Source: Panicum virgatum (lineage: Eukaryota > Streptophyta > Magnoliopsida > Poales > Poaceae). Taken from it: a stretch of 64,000 bases of DNA. Made by a program: the position numbers and the translations under genes. Positions 22,230 through 34,800 of the stretch are shown here, in pieces. Position 1 is the first letter of the stretch. Each line of letters starts with the position of its first letter. The stretch is from assembly GCF_016808335.1 (NCBI RefSeq), contig NC_053140.1:28762086-28826085 (forward strand). The letters are read 5' to 3'. The notes under the pieces are model-generated. The model searched no databases. It was not told the DNA's origin and saw only the letters and a program-made list of their open reading frames with translations.

Positions 22230-22930
22230 CTATTCTTTATAATCCAGAATATCATGAATATCAATGTTTAAACCATCCCTAAATCTAGCAGATAAATCTT
22301 GATCACCCTCATGTATATCACAATGAGCTAAGCCCACAAGCAACTCTTGATAATATTCTTCTATGCTTTTATTACCTTGATTCAAACATTGTAGTTTTAA
22401 TTGTAGGTCACACTTATAATAAGGAGGGACAAAACGAGATTTCATAAGATGTTTCAAAGCCGTCAAAGACTGTGGTAAAGCATTATTATTCTTGTTATCA
22501 CAAATATCACTCCACCAGAACAAAGCAAAACCAGTAAACTCACTAGTAGCAAGTCTAACTCTATGCTCTTCAGGAACTAGGTGGAATTTAAATTTTTGAT
22601 CAACAACAATTTTCCAATCTCAATATGCCTCAGGATCAGCATTACTAGCAAAAGGAATCATAGTAAACTTAGCTCCAGCAAAATGATCATTGTGACCATG
22701 ATTATCATTACCGCCCATACCTTGACAGTTTGTGTTGATTCCAATCTCTGTTAGTTGCTCCACGATCAGCACGTATCCTCTTCCTCATTGTCTCCAGCAC
22801 GATGATGACGTTGTGCAACATGTTCAATCCGGATGCTCAGATTGGTAATGTTCTGCATCAAATCTTTGAACTTCTCTTCCACGTAAGTTTGTTGGTCTTC
22901 GACAAGCTTCTTGAGCTTGCCCATGGACAC
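22230..22930 (-). pseudogene. Ty3/gypsy gag remnant
   Basis: Minus-strand frames contain the retrotransposon gag domain. An upstream part reads KLVEDQQTYVEEKFKDLMQ (about 22910). The core (22523-22230) has LKHLMKSRFVPPYYKCDL and SIEEYYQELLVGLAHCD, ending at DILDYKE. There is an in-frame TGA at 22619-22621, and the sequence breaks off after 22230. It is part of the same old element as the primer-binding site at 23967-23976. Confidence 0.7.
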
Positions 22931-23966
22931 ACACTCATTGAAATCTTAAGGTGACTCACCAGAAGTGCCTTTACCTGTCGTGGTTAGAAGAAAAGATAAG
23001 ATAACACAAGAGTATTATCCCTATCGACTAATAGGTTTTCGAAAAGGTGGAAAGTTACACACTCTCAAGCGTCTTACCACGTTCTTACAAGTGCTCTTAC
23101 CAAAGCAGTAAGGAATACAATCGATGGTGGCTTGTGAAAACTGTTGTTGTGGTGGTGTAATAATTGCAAGCTAAACCTATACTTACTAGAAGTATGTATG
23201 TGGAGTTTGGGAGGCTAAAATATATGTAGCAAGGATTAGCAATAATTCAATTCAGAAATTGCATGACTGAAAAGTAGTCCCAAGCTAGTCTGTATTGCCG
23301 GCCTAAACTAGTTTGAGATCTAGTTCCAGCCAGCAAAGATGATAAGACTAAACCAAGGAATCAAGTTCTAAAATTTCTCTTCTTTTCCTTCTATTTTCTA
23401 TTTTTTTGGATGCAGCTTTTAGTACCTCTTTGCCTTTGCCTTTTTTCTCTTTCTTTTTTTTTTGTGTAATTCAGAACTGCATCAAGATAATATGAATTAC
23501 AAGTTCTAGGATCAAAAGATCTGCACACATGAGCAATTTAAATGTCACGGTTCCATACTCAACGAATTCTTTGTCGCAGAGAAAACAGCAAGCAACGTGC
23601 AGTCCTAGATTTATTTATGTGCAAGCAAATATGTGAGTAAAACAATATGTTCATGCGCACACACCAAAAACCAATAAGGTCTCTTTTTTTTCTTTGCACA
23701 ACGCAAAAACCAAACTGTTATGATGCAACACAAGGATCAAGAATTCACTCAAACTAGAATCAATCGACCTAGACACAGCAAACACAAAGACACACACGGG
23801 GGACTAAAATTTAAAAAAGCAATAAAAAACAATTGCAGCGACACAATGGGGTTATAGGATAGGGAAAACAAATCTTTTTTAGAGCTTTTTGTGGACTTTA
23901 GGTACTGAAATAAACTAATCTAAAGAGGGAAAAACAGCAATATACATCATGGGAACCCTGGTCAAA
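22931..23966. other. Leader region of the minus-strand gypsy remnant
   Basis: Non-coding, with A/T- and pyrimidine-rich runs, lying between the primer-binding site and gag on the minus strand. Confidence 0.4.
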
Positions 23967-23976
23967 TCTGATACCA
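23967..23976 (-). promoter_or_regulatory. Primer-binding site (tRNA-iMet-like) of the gypsy remnant
   Basis: Minus-strand TGGTATCAGA. A putative LTR starts on the plus strand at about 23979 (TGATAGAGCC). Confidence 0.6.
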
Positions 23977-23978
23977 AT

Positions 23979-24498
23979 TGATAGAGCCACGCGGCGATCA
24001 TGCGAGAGGTAGATAAGTTCGATTTGTGGAACACTCAACTCACGATCAAGGCTTCTAATCAGCGAGGACTCAAAACCTATAACCGTTACACATTTGCTCC
24101 AATGATTGATCAACCAGGCATGCCCGATTGATCTTCCTGCAAGCAAATCAAAGAACACAAGTAAGAACCCAGTAAAGATGCAGTCTGAAATTGCCAATAT
24201 AAGGATTAAGTAAATCTGAAATATGTGGTTCAAGCTCTCAACATGAAAGGACTAATTAACACAATTGCGAAGAACAAGAACAAGGGCTCTGGATCACCGT
24301 AAAAGGACTAATTGCCACAGTTATAATGAACGATTTAGTTTCTCTATGGAAAACTAAACTCAAACAAAATCTAAAACCCTAATGTGGTGCTTGCTACTGA
24401 AGATGCCAAATTTAGTGCATGGATACCCCTCTAGACGCACCCCTATTGGGCTCCAACACGATACACGGGCCCTCGACCCAAAAGTGGTGGCACAACAC
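23979..24498 (-). repeat. Probable 5' LTR of the gypsy remnant
   Basis: It adjoins the primer-binding site. The outer end is placed only approximately, where a new LTR-like start (TGTTGGTATTTTG) appears at 24499. No second copy was found in the window. Confidence 0.35.
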
Positions 24499-25267
24499 TG
24501 TTGGTATTTTGTAACGTCACGAATAAAATCCGCAAGCGCACGAATACCACTGTAGCTTTCATCCAGGAATATTCCAGGGTATCGTATCCACTGAGGAATG
24601 TGACTACACTATCCACGGGTTCAGGCTCATCCAAGGACACACACACACTCGTGTGGGAGAAACAGGGTAGAGAGGATTTCCTATGATTTAGAATCTATGC
24701 TTAAAAGAAAAAATAAATTCGCCTTGAACTTCGGGCTACTAGTTTTCCCTGACTTAATAAGCCCGTTATTCTGACAATTGTGCTTTGTTTCGTAATTGAA
24801 CGTAGAGGATTACTGGGCAATGGATAGGGCTGTCACCACCTGCCGGCTACCTCTACAAATCGTGGGCATACAAAACAACCAAGTGGTAAAGTTTTGCCTA
24901 GACACCACGTCTATGCTATTCCGTACTGATCCTAACCTTGGCCAAGATTATCCATCTCTATCAGGAGTCTTAAGCTAGGATCATTCGGTACTGTAAGCCA
25001 ACACTCATTCCAGTAAAGAAAGAAGCTAGAACTTGCAATTAAACTCTAATTCAAAATAAGGAAGTCACGAACAATTACAATGATCGAATAAGCATCCGTC
25101 AAGGTACAAGCGGAGAAGAGTGCCGACCAGCCCGGCACTTCCCCCGACTCCTCCTCACTCTCTCCCTATTTTCCTACACTCCTAGACTGCCTAGAGCACC
25201 TAGGATGAACTCCCAAGCTCCAAATGAAGAAGAGAGGTGTTGGTGTGTTCCCCATTTGCACCCCTCC

Positions 25268-25330
<63 letters not shown>

Positions 25331-25790
25331 AGGAGCCACGTGAGTTCTTCCACAAGGATGAGCTGAAGCTGCCTGGAACCGACCTTCTCCTCCAACCAGC
25401 TGCTGCCACGTGAAAGACTTGTGGCAGTAGGGCCCACTGGGCTGTCGGCCGACTAGGGTAGTCGATAGGCCACCCAGTGGGGCTAACCGACCTCAGTCTT
25501 GTCCTAATGCGTTGTCCTCTGGGTCCACTTGTCAATAGCGCGAGGCATGGTTTCTGGTGTGTCAGTTCCTTGTTCTGATGGGCTCTCCAATCCTTGTACT
25601 AACATGTGTCACGCTCTGATTCATCGAAACATCGAGCCTTGGATCTTGCCTCACCAACATCTATGGAATTTGTTAATAAATAAACCTGTGCTAGCATTTA
25701 TCCCACAATATGTTTGATTTTTGTGCAGGAGTTGATGGTCAAACATGGTCAATATAGACAGTCAACAAGCACCTAGCAGATTCTGGACGT
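24499..25790. other. LTR-like sequence with a TA microsatellite
   Basis: It begins TGTTGGTATTTTGTAACG, a common retroelement start, and contains a GGTGGTGACAGCCC-type phrase (minus strand) shared with 16700. The end is not defined and no coding domain is recognised. Confidence 0.3.
25272..25327. repeat. (AT)n microsatellite
   Basis: An uninterrupted run of AT dinucleotides, about 56 bases long. Confidence 0.95.
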
Positions 25791-28189
25791 GCAATTGCCG
25801 ATGACTCTGAACATATATGGACCAGACTCTGGTGGCATTGCAAAGGGTATGAAATTATCTTTCCAACTATATAAAAAACTCCCAAAACGGACTCCATATG
25901 TGTCTGTGGCGTCGTATTTAGTGCAGACTATTTCTGGAATCCAAGAAGCAAACAAAGTCCAACTTGAAGACGATTCGGACTTCAGCGTGTATGTATCCAA
26001 TGTAGTGATGTACTCATCAATTTCCCTACACCTTATTGTGCCCCTGAATTATCCGAGTGTCCAAGCCATGCTGATATTGATGAGAGGACAAACATCCAAT
26101 GTCTAGGATTCACTCGATGTCTAGTGTGGATTTACTCTATATGCAATCATGTAAGTCTACCCATGGTTTGCATGAGCAAATCTGATAACCCTTTATTAAG
26201 CTACCTTAATGATTTAAGTGTCGGGCTAATTTTAAGGAATTTGACGAAACTGGTGATCCTATCAGGTTGTGCTTTTCATAAACACCATTGGTTGACATTC
26301 CCTTGAACTGTTTATTGAAATGCCTCTTAGGAGATGTATGTTTTATTCTTCACAGAATTAGACAACCCTTGCATAACCTACTAATCATTCAATTTGAGTT
26401 GCTGCATAACCTAATTTTCAGTCCCAGGTTTTTATATGTGGTTCTCTATATCACATATGTGCCATCCAAGTTCTTCTCAGAATTAGTCAACTGATTTGTT
26501 TTTTATGTGGTTCTCTACATGACATATATGCCATCCCAGTTTTGCAACCCAAGGTGTTTGATATAATAATTTCTGAGTAAAATATAATTTCATGACACCA
26601 AATATTAATCCATATGCTCGGTTCCAACTACAGGCAACAGATTTCTTTTGTCTCTATTTTTTTCCCATCCAACTAGATATAACTACAAACCTAATCCTGT
26701 TGTTGACTTTTCTCACTTTGGTTACACAATGATCGTTAGCTATCAAACTGTCTATCCATCATCCATGGAAAAAATATTCGATAGTTCTTTGAGACCGGTT
26801 GCAACATTAATTATAGGGAAGGCCTTTCCTGGATGATGATGATGCTTGAAATTGTGCCACTTGAAATTATGCCTAACCTTCTGTATACCTTTTAATTTAA
26901 CCTTCATACTAAATAATTGTATCTTTTTGTTATAGGCACGCCAGTAGTGCATACCATTTTACTATTAAAGAGCCAGAGGCCCCTCTCACACCTAAGATGG
27001 TCGGGATTGGCTCAAGGTCTCATAGTTGTCGCTCAAGTTCAGCGGACATATATGACTGCATGATATGAATGCAGCTGTGTGATGTAAATTAGGAATTTTA
27101 GCATAAAGATGATATGGTAAGAATTTCTTGGTCATAGCTATTCTCTATCTAACATCAGATAATGAGATGCATGATAGATGGATGAGTCATGTGGATTTTG
27201 GTATATTTACATCATATATTAGTGTGGGGAAGAGGCTAGAGTAGCTGGGTGAAGGAGCTGCTGTTGAAAATGAAGGACATTAAGGGTACTAGATAAATTG
27301 ATAAACATTTTCTTAAATTGTAGCAAAACTACTGATGAGAACTACTGCAAATTGGTCATGTGCATATTTATATTTTGCATTTTAAGTTATACTTTTTTCC
27401 TAAATTATAAGGTTTTGTTGTTCTCTATGTCCCACAAATTGATGTTTAAAGTTTCACTTTTTCTTCTAAATGATAGGACTTACTAGAAAAAAATATCTTG
27501 TTCCATCTGATTTTTGTGGTAGAGTTTATCTGGCTACCATAGCTTAAAAATAGGGCTGAATCTATGTACGACAACTATTTCTTTGAATCAAAAAATATTG
27601 AATTTTTGTATGTATTTGCGGGTGTCACGTGGGCTTATTAATCAAGGTTTAAATACAGTAGAATCGGTCAGCTTCTTAATAATATACTAGGTGATTTTTC
27701 TGCGCGTTGCTGCGGAATTAAAAGAGTAGCTTCTAATTATCAATCAAGAATATTTTGCAAAAACTCAATCGAACACGTAGAAAAATGAAACTCGATTAGA
27801 TAAACCTAGCAAACAAAATGGAGAAGAATAATGCGGCTACCAGGCCTGAAAGATGACAGGTCTTGAATCATTGCGCTGCGCTGATCGATTCCTCTTCACC
27901 TTCTAAATACCATTTGCTGCATTTATCCTTAATTATTATCATGAGTGGGTGCATTATCATATATTATCCTTAGTTGTTATCATGAGTGGGTGCATCAATG
28001 TTAGAAAGTAGAAAGATCACATAGATCAAGTCTAATCCAATGGATATATGAGCTCACTGGAAACAATCGAATGGTTAAAATAATGTCGATGATGTGGCTC
28101 GCTGAGGTTTGAGAGAAATTGATATTAATGCTTTGTAGTGGGGACCAATTATATAAGTTTTATAGATAGGAAAGATAATAAATAGTAAG
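25791..28189. other. Unassigned; scattered repeat fragments
   Basis: No supported coding region. Near 27690-27720 the phrase CTGCGCGTTGCTGCGG resembles the GCGTTGCTAC unit of the array at 50154-51150. The rest is AT-rich with no clear structure. Confidence 0.3.
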
Positions 28190-28810
28190 TCTTTACTCAA
28201 AACACATATAGTTGACACCAAACAATAATTCTACCGGTCCCATGGCCCACATGGCACATGTCCGAGGCAAGGGCAATGATACCACCGCCTTTCTCCGTTG
28301 TGGGCTGGAACACGAAACAAGCCCATAAAATCCTCCGCGTCTCGTCACCTCGTCGTTCGTTTTGCCCCGGAGGGGTCTAGGGTTTGCTATCAATTCGGCC
28401 TTGTTCTTCCTTGCTGGGCCGAAGCGAGCGATTTCCATCCGAAGCGGTCCACACCAGTACACCACAACGATCTGCGTGAGGTGACGATGATCCCCACCCC
28501 TGCCCTCAATCTCTTCTCTTGCTTGCACCCAGGCTGCTGCAAACCCTGCCTCCCTCCGCCTCATCGGCCTCCATACCCTCTCTTCCATCTCTTTTAGTTG
28601 GTGGATTCTGCTGCATTCGTGTAAATTAATTTTCTGTGTTTCGCTGTCGTGTTTACTGCAGCCGCTTGCTTTGATTGGGCCTTAATTATATCAGGGGCTG
28701 GTCATTCGATCATGTGAGTGAATTGGGGTTTCCTGTGCATGTTTGATAAGAAGTGGCCCAAATCTCTCTCAATTTGGGCATGCTGTGTGTGCGTATGCTG
28801 TGCTACTAAC
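28190..28810 (+). other. Promoter / 5' UTR-like region ahead of the hAT-derived gene copy
   Basis: A GC-richer stretch with pyrimidine tracts and a plausible exon 1 end. It precedes, at a distance of a large intron, the acceptor CTCAG at 29785. The assignment is inferred from position. Confidence 0.3.
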
Positions 28811-28814
28811 TAGC

Positions 28815-29012
28815 AGGTTGCTCATCATCTTTCCTAATTAATCCATTATTAGAAAATATTTACTGTAGCATCACATTGTCAAATTATGACGCAATTAGGC
28901 TCAAAAGATTCGTCTCGCAATTTACACGCGAATTGTGCAATTAGTTTTTTATTTTGTTCACATTTAATACTTCATGCATTGTCCAAACATTTGATGTGAC
29001 TTTTTGCCAAAA
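28815..29012. mobile_element. Partial MITE, same family as 13890-14200
   Basis: Shares the blocks TCGTCTCGCAATTTAC, TGTGCAATTAGTTTTTTATTTT and ATTAATCCATTATTAG with the grass short-element family. Its ends are not intact. Confidence 0.5.
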
Positions 29013-29786
29013 AAAATTTGCTAGATAAAATCAACCAGTTTCTAGTTTATTTTTTGGGCCTGCTGTTATCAACCGCATGTGATGGGAGAACATCTGAAGA
29101 AACAGGATGCAATTTTTTTTCTCGAACTAGAAAGGGTGGAATTTGGCGTGGTGTTTCTGATCTTATTTTAATCTGTTTCTTGTCAACTTGCTACCAGAAT
29201 TTTCAGTCCAATATAATACTCGCGTTGTTTTAGGCACGGTTACAACATGCTACCAGAATTTATCAGAATTTTCAGTCTTATTCTCCTCAATGAGTTAGTG
29301 TGAGTTGTTTAAGGCACGTTTACAGCTCTTATTCTGAACGCACGCTTGATTTAGCTTGTGCCGAGGATCAATCATGTGGGACATATTTTCTACTCAATGC
29401 CTTCACAATAGTCCTTCACTTACATTATTGACTGAAGTTGCAGTACCATACTTTTTTTTTCTAGATCATCCTTTTTTATTGATAAATGTACTGCCTTCTT
29501 ACTGGAAAGATTGAAATAGCTAGCTTAAACATGAATTTGTGATGCTAGAACCACTTCTGGGACATATATTGTTTGATACAATGGCCGACTGCTGTGATGC
29601 TGATGCTCTCAAACAATAAAAGGGCTGTGATGGTGAATGTGTATTCAATTTGTTGTGCATATGTGACGCGTTATGTTTTCACCAGATATTGCAGTTTCTT
29701 TAACTGCTGTGCGTGTTCTGATTTGACTACATTATATCTGACATGATTCTGTTTCTTCTTATCCTTCTACCTGTGTTGTTCTCAGA

Positions 29787-30704
29787 ATGGGTGATCCAAA
29801 CAGCAGCGACTCTTTGATAGTTCATTACAAATAGATGATTCATGGCACTGATACGATGTTCGAAGATTGCGAAATGATGCTTGGTAGCAATGAGATGGTT
29901 GATGGCTGTCAGATAATTAGTGGTGACACGATTGGTCATGGTGGCGAAATGATTCTTGATTACAAGGTGGTCGACATCCATGATAACAAGACGGCTCACG
30001 ACAGCAACATGTTCCCTGGAATCTTTGCATACAGTTTTGGCTCAAAAATGGCTGGCACTAGCCATCTGAAGAGGCACATTACCCTGGGTCATTGTCCTGT
30101 GATCAAAGGTCAAGAATCTTCAGCAGGAGGCACAGACAATGGTGGTCAGGGTACCATAGTGAAGCCTTCTAAGAGGCGCCACACATGTGCTGGCTATGGA
30201 AATGCTCAATTCAATCCAGACCTTAGTTCATCACATCTGGCGAAGATGATCATTCTGCATGACTATCCCCTACATGTTGTTCAGCAGCCAACCTTCATAT
30301 CCTTTATTGAGGGCCTACAGCCCCATTTCAAGGTGGTGACTACAAATGCGATGGAGGCAGAGGTTTATGCAATTTATCTGAAGGAAAGGGATAAATTGCT
30401 CAAGGAAGTTAGAAATATTCCAGGAAGGATAAATCTCACAATAGGATGGTGGACCACTAGCCAAACTCTTGGATATGTTTCAATTGCAGGGCAATTCATT
30501 GATTCTGAGTGGAAGATGCACCGAAAAATGCTCAACTTTGTGATGGCCCCTTGGCATTGTTCAGAGAATGCAGTTAGTGAAGCTATCAGCAGAAGCCTTA
30601 CTCAGTGGAACATGACAGATAGATTATTCACCATTACTGGGAATTATGAGTCCTCCTCACATGATATCTACAGTGTGAATCTAAGAGATAGGTTATATTT
30701 TTAG
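29787..30704 (+). pseudogene. Truncated hAT-transposase-derived gene (RICESLEEPER/DAYSLEEPER type)
   Basis: An ATG at 29787 follows an intron acceptor (TTCTCAG). After 15 codons there is an in-frame TAG (29832-29834), and the same frame then runs open for 289 codons. The protein has a BED-like finger with only the His part left (TSHLKRHITLGHC), then the N-terminal half of a hAT transposase domain (SSHLAKMIILHDYPLHVV; FKVVTTNAMEAEVY; GRINLTIGWWTTSQTLGYV). It ends at RLYF just where the catalytic region should continue; the C-terminal hAT dimerisation domain is missing. Domesticated members are nuclear DNA-binding regulators. This copy is most likely a dead duplicate. It could make a protein from the internal ATG at 29835. 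Confidence 0.75.
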
Positions 30705-31873
30705 AAAACTTTTGATACCCATTTCATAATTTTTTGACTTAAAATGAATTACTTATACATTTTTAGTGTAAAATTGAATATTTTAAATTTTTACAAAATG
30801 GAAAACCACCCTCAAAACCATCCCAGGGGCTAAATTTGTCCGGTTTTGACAGTTGGATGGCCTATTTTGTCCGGTTTTGTAGTTGAAGGTTGAAAATCCG
30901 ACTTTTGCGATAGTTGGAGGGTGTAAACCGGACTTTTCCCTATTAGAAATGCATATGGTGTATAATATATATGATTTTTATGCTAATCAATATATTTATG
31001 TAGCTTCCGGTAGCACATATTTGCAAGTATATATATATCGACATACCCATATCGTGTATTGGTAATAAATAAATGTCGGTGGATGTTTTCTTATCATTGA
31101 TGGAGTCGTTCGAGCTTTCGGTTCTCATTTGGCATAATAGTCTCATTTTAATGCTCTTTCAGTTTATAATATCGACAATGTTTTTAAGAATTAAGTAAAT
31201 CTTTCTACTAATATATGCTTTATCATTTTGCAAATGTGAAAAAAAATTAGCTTAAGGGCCCACCGTATCCCGTTCGCTCTAGGGCCCTTAAAACACTAGA
31301 GCCGGCCCTGTTAGGAATGTTTTGTTGGTAGCTATATCGTAAGGTTGCAACTCAGTTATGCTTAGCGGGATGTTAAGCTGCATGCATGATCTGTCTCAGC
31401 TTGCTGGTTATTAAGTGCCTCTTTCAGTTTTCTGTGTTCACGTCCTGATACAATTCTTGCATTTTGCTTGTTATAAGTTCCGCCATGTGTTCATTCTGCA
31501 TTTGCTATTTAGTTGTGAAGCTACTGCTGCTTGTGAGTCCTGCTCTCGTCAGATGATCCCATTCCACCAGTACAATATTTATCTATCTGTTACTATCTTG
31601 GTGACCAGATAATGTTTGTTCGTAGTATTTAATTATTTATTAACCTAAAAATTATGTTGCATGTTCCTCTGTTAATCATGAATAGCTGAAAATTGTACCA
31701 CTAAATAGGAGCCACCGAGTCCAATTAGGACATCAAACAAAACATACTGTTCACCTTCCTTTTTTCCTTGTCTATTTTTCACTATTCTAATATAAAATCT
31801 TTCTGGCTTATCAATTTATGGGTTCCATATCCAACATACATTTGATCAACATATGGGTTCCAGTACCGCAATC
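30705..31873. other. Transposon scraps between the hAT-derived copy and the GH27 gene
   Basis: 30790-30940 holds three TCCGG-centred phrases typical of a grass MITE (TTGTCCGGTTTTG and variants). 31250-31310 ends in AGAGCCGGCCCTG, a hAT-like terminus. Nothing coding is seen; the right end is downstream of the GH27 gene. Confidence 0.35.
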
Positions 31874-34800
31874 TCAACATATGATTTCGAACACCATGGA
31901 GGCATGTGGATTAACCACTGCTGAAATCTCATCTTTCGTGAGACTGAAATTCTTCCCGCTCCAAACTTCAGTGCAGCTACATAGGTGTTTTCTCAACAAT
32001 GCTCTTCTGAGAACTAGTCCAAGGTCTGACATTCGTGCAGCCATCTTCCTGCTCGTGGAGTCAAGGTTGAAGAATGCAAGATAGATTTCTCCTGCACCAT
32101 GGAAGACGAAGCGTCAGCATATAAATATTTTCTCATGCATTACTCAAAAGAAAGAAATAGAAATGGTCCGCGCTTGAAGCTGAAACTATCTCAATTGGGA
32201 GTACAAATTCAACCAGGGCTAAATCTTTCATTTCTGAGTATTGCGATCAACAATCTCGGCAATTTCACACATTTCCAGTTTCCCAATCAAAGGAGTAATG
32301 AGATTGTCTATCTTTCCCATGGTTATGCACCATGCAAGAAATTCTGCTAACTTCTGGGCATATTTTATTCAAGTTATGAAAGGTAAATACTGTTAGATAA
32401 CACAAATGAACACAACTTCAATATAATTTCGGCCAAAAGTCAAGTTACCAATTCTATAATAGTAAGAATTACAATGTTTTTGAGATTGTTTCCCGTTTTC
32501 TGCTAAAACCAAAAACTCAAATTTGAAATGCAATTGTATAAACCAGCAATATAAGATTTTATCAAACTACATGCAGAACTTTTTAGTTTATGAAAATTGA
32601 GGAAGATGATTGCACCATTGAAACATGAAAAGGAGTTAGGAAGACTATTTGTAAAGTAGTTTATTTCCTTGTAATTCAAATAAGAAACCACAAAAGCTTA
32701 TCCACCTAAACTCAGATATGTGAAACAAGGTTATGTGCCACGTATCAGGCACATCCTCCAGGTTCTATCTGCCAATAAAAGGGTCTATGGATGATCCTAA
32801 ACCATCCTATTCTTGTATATTTGTAAAATGAAGAATTAATGTAAAGGTTTCAGATGTTAAGACAGTTGGTAAGAATGGCCATGCTACTCTTGTGTCTAAG
32901 GCTGAAACTTCGGAGTTGCAAAAGATTGCTAAAACCGGAAATTGGTGATTGTTGAGGAAAAAACTACATGGTGGAGGTAGGCACATATAAATACTCTTTG
33001 TCTCGTTTCTCCCCTTACAGTTGAAGCTATGAAAGTCGGTTTTTGCATTCCCTGTCTAAATTATGCCATCCATGTTAGCCTAAGGTCTCTATTTTCGACG
33101 CTTGATTCTGCAGTCTTGGTGAGATTATGTGTCCTGTGGTTACTCTATGAATCATATCATGGTATATCTATCAAGATGTTTGCTAAATCCTTGGTGAGAT
33201 CATATCATGGTCTATCTATCAAGATGTTTGCTAACAGAGCTGAAGCTCATGTACCATATTGAAACATTGCAATTCTGGTAGCAAATTATCATATATTTTA
33301 CAAAGGCAACAATTAAAAGAATTTTGTATGTTAGTAATTGACATGCATATATATTCCTCACAGGCGTAAACCATTTCACAGGATTCCCTATTGAGTACAT
33401 GTACATATAAGATAACTAACCTTTACTTCCAGTTGCAACCCATGCACAAGCTTCATTAGGACCTATTTCATAGAAAACTGTGATGACAGTGTAATGATTT
33501 CAATTAAATCACAACAAAGTTACGTAATATGTACCACCTTCGTTCCTTGATTTCACCGTGGCACACAATCCTGAATAGCTGCTCACAAGATTTCCATTCG
33601 CATTTAGCTCCCACATCTGTGCATTCACACATTCATGCGTAAGTTCTCATTCTTCACAAACTTCATGACTAGTAACGTGCTAAAGTTGTGTCCAGTAATC
33701 TTCACTATTCAAAAGATTGGGTTGGTGGTCTGGTGGTGATGGTAGAGATCTTATTACCTGTTTTGCATGCCACCTGCATGCAGAGAACATTGGAAACCTA
33801 ATCTCTGAGGCAGTCCGCCTTTGACCAGCAGATGCATCCAAACAAGTATCACTGGTATTTCCAACTGAAAGACAGAACTTCAATTGGTGTTCCATGTTGT
33901 CCATGGTAATGATACCCCTACAATGTAGAAATTGTGTAAAAAAATCATTGAGTGAGCACTTCATTTATGAAGTGGATGGATCTTACGATGCAAGAAGTGG
34001 TTTTGCTTTCCCCAGGCAAAATGATATGCTTTTGTCATTCTGTATTTCATAGTTCCTGCATATATGATTTGGCTTCCCATCTTGTGAAAACATATACCAT
34101 CCACTAGCTGTATCATCGTTGCAGGCAGTGAGACCAACAAACATTCCATCATTCTTTGTAAGGTCAACATGATAAGGTGACTTAAAGTGGACAGAATGTT
34201 CCTTTTTTGACGTCCTTTCACTGTACAGATAATGGAACTGAAAATGTCAACAGGTCAGCATACAGTACTTTTATGCCTACAAAAAGCACAAATCGTTTTG
34301 ATAGAAATTCTCAAGTCAAGGTACCTCCATGTTATTTTTACTGTAGTGGTTTATCTTCAATAAAATAGGATTGGTAATTATGCTTAGTGTAATATCATCG
34401 AGATGTCTCAAATCTCCTCCATACATGAGAGGCGATTTAGCCATTGACCAAAGTGCTATCTGTAAGGTCAATCAAAGAAAAAAGAGTTCCTTATTATATA
34501 AAAAAGATATAGCACATTCAAAATTTTAAAACCAAAACGATCATCATCAACCTGTGTTTTCTGTTCATCAAGAGTAAGGTTACATTTCCTGTGAGGGCCT
34601 TGATTGACACCTGCACTAACAGAAGAAAAGGGTCTGTTTCTGATACAGCTGCATATCCATTATCTCATTTAGCATATTCTAGAAAAAAGGGGGAAAGAAG
34701 AAAAAACAAGATACAGATATGATGTACCTAAGAAAACATTTGAGCAGATGAGTTACATGTAGTTGAATAAATTAGTGCACCCTGTTGGTGTATATATGTA

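Noticed and set aside
32099..32350. 83-codon plus-strand frame
   Set aside because: Lies in the last intron of the GH27 gene on the opposite strand, with no domain.
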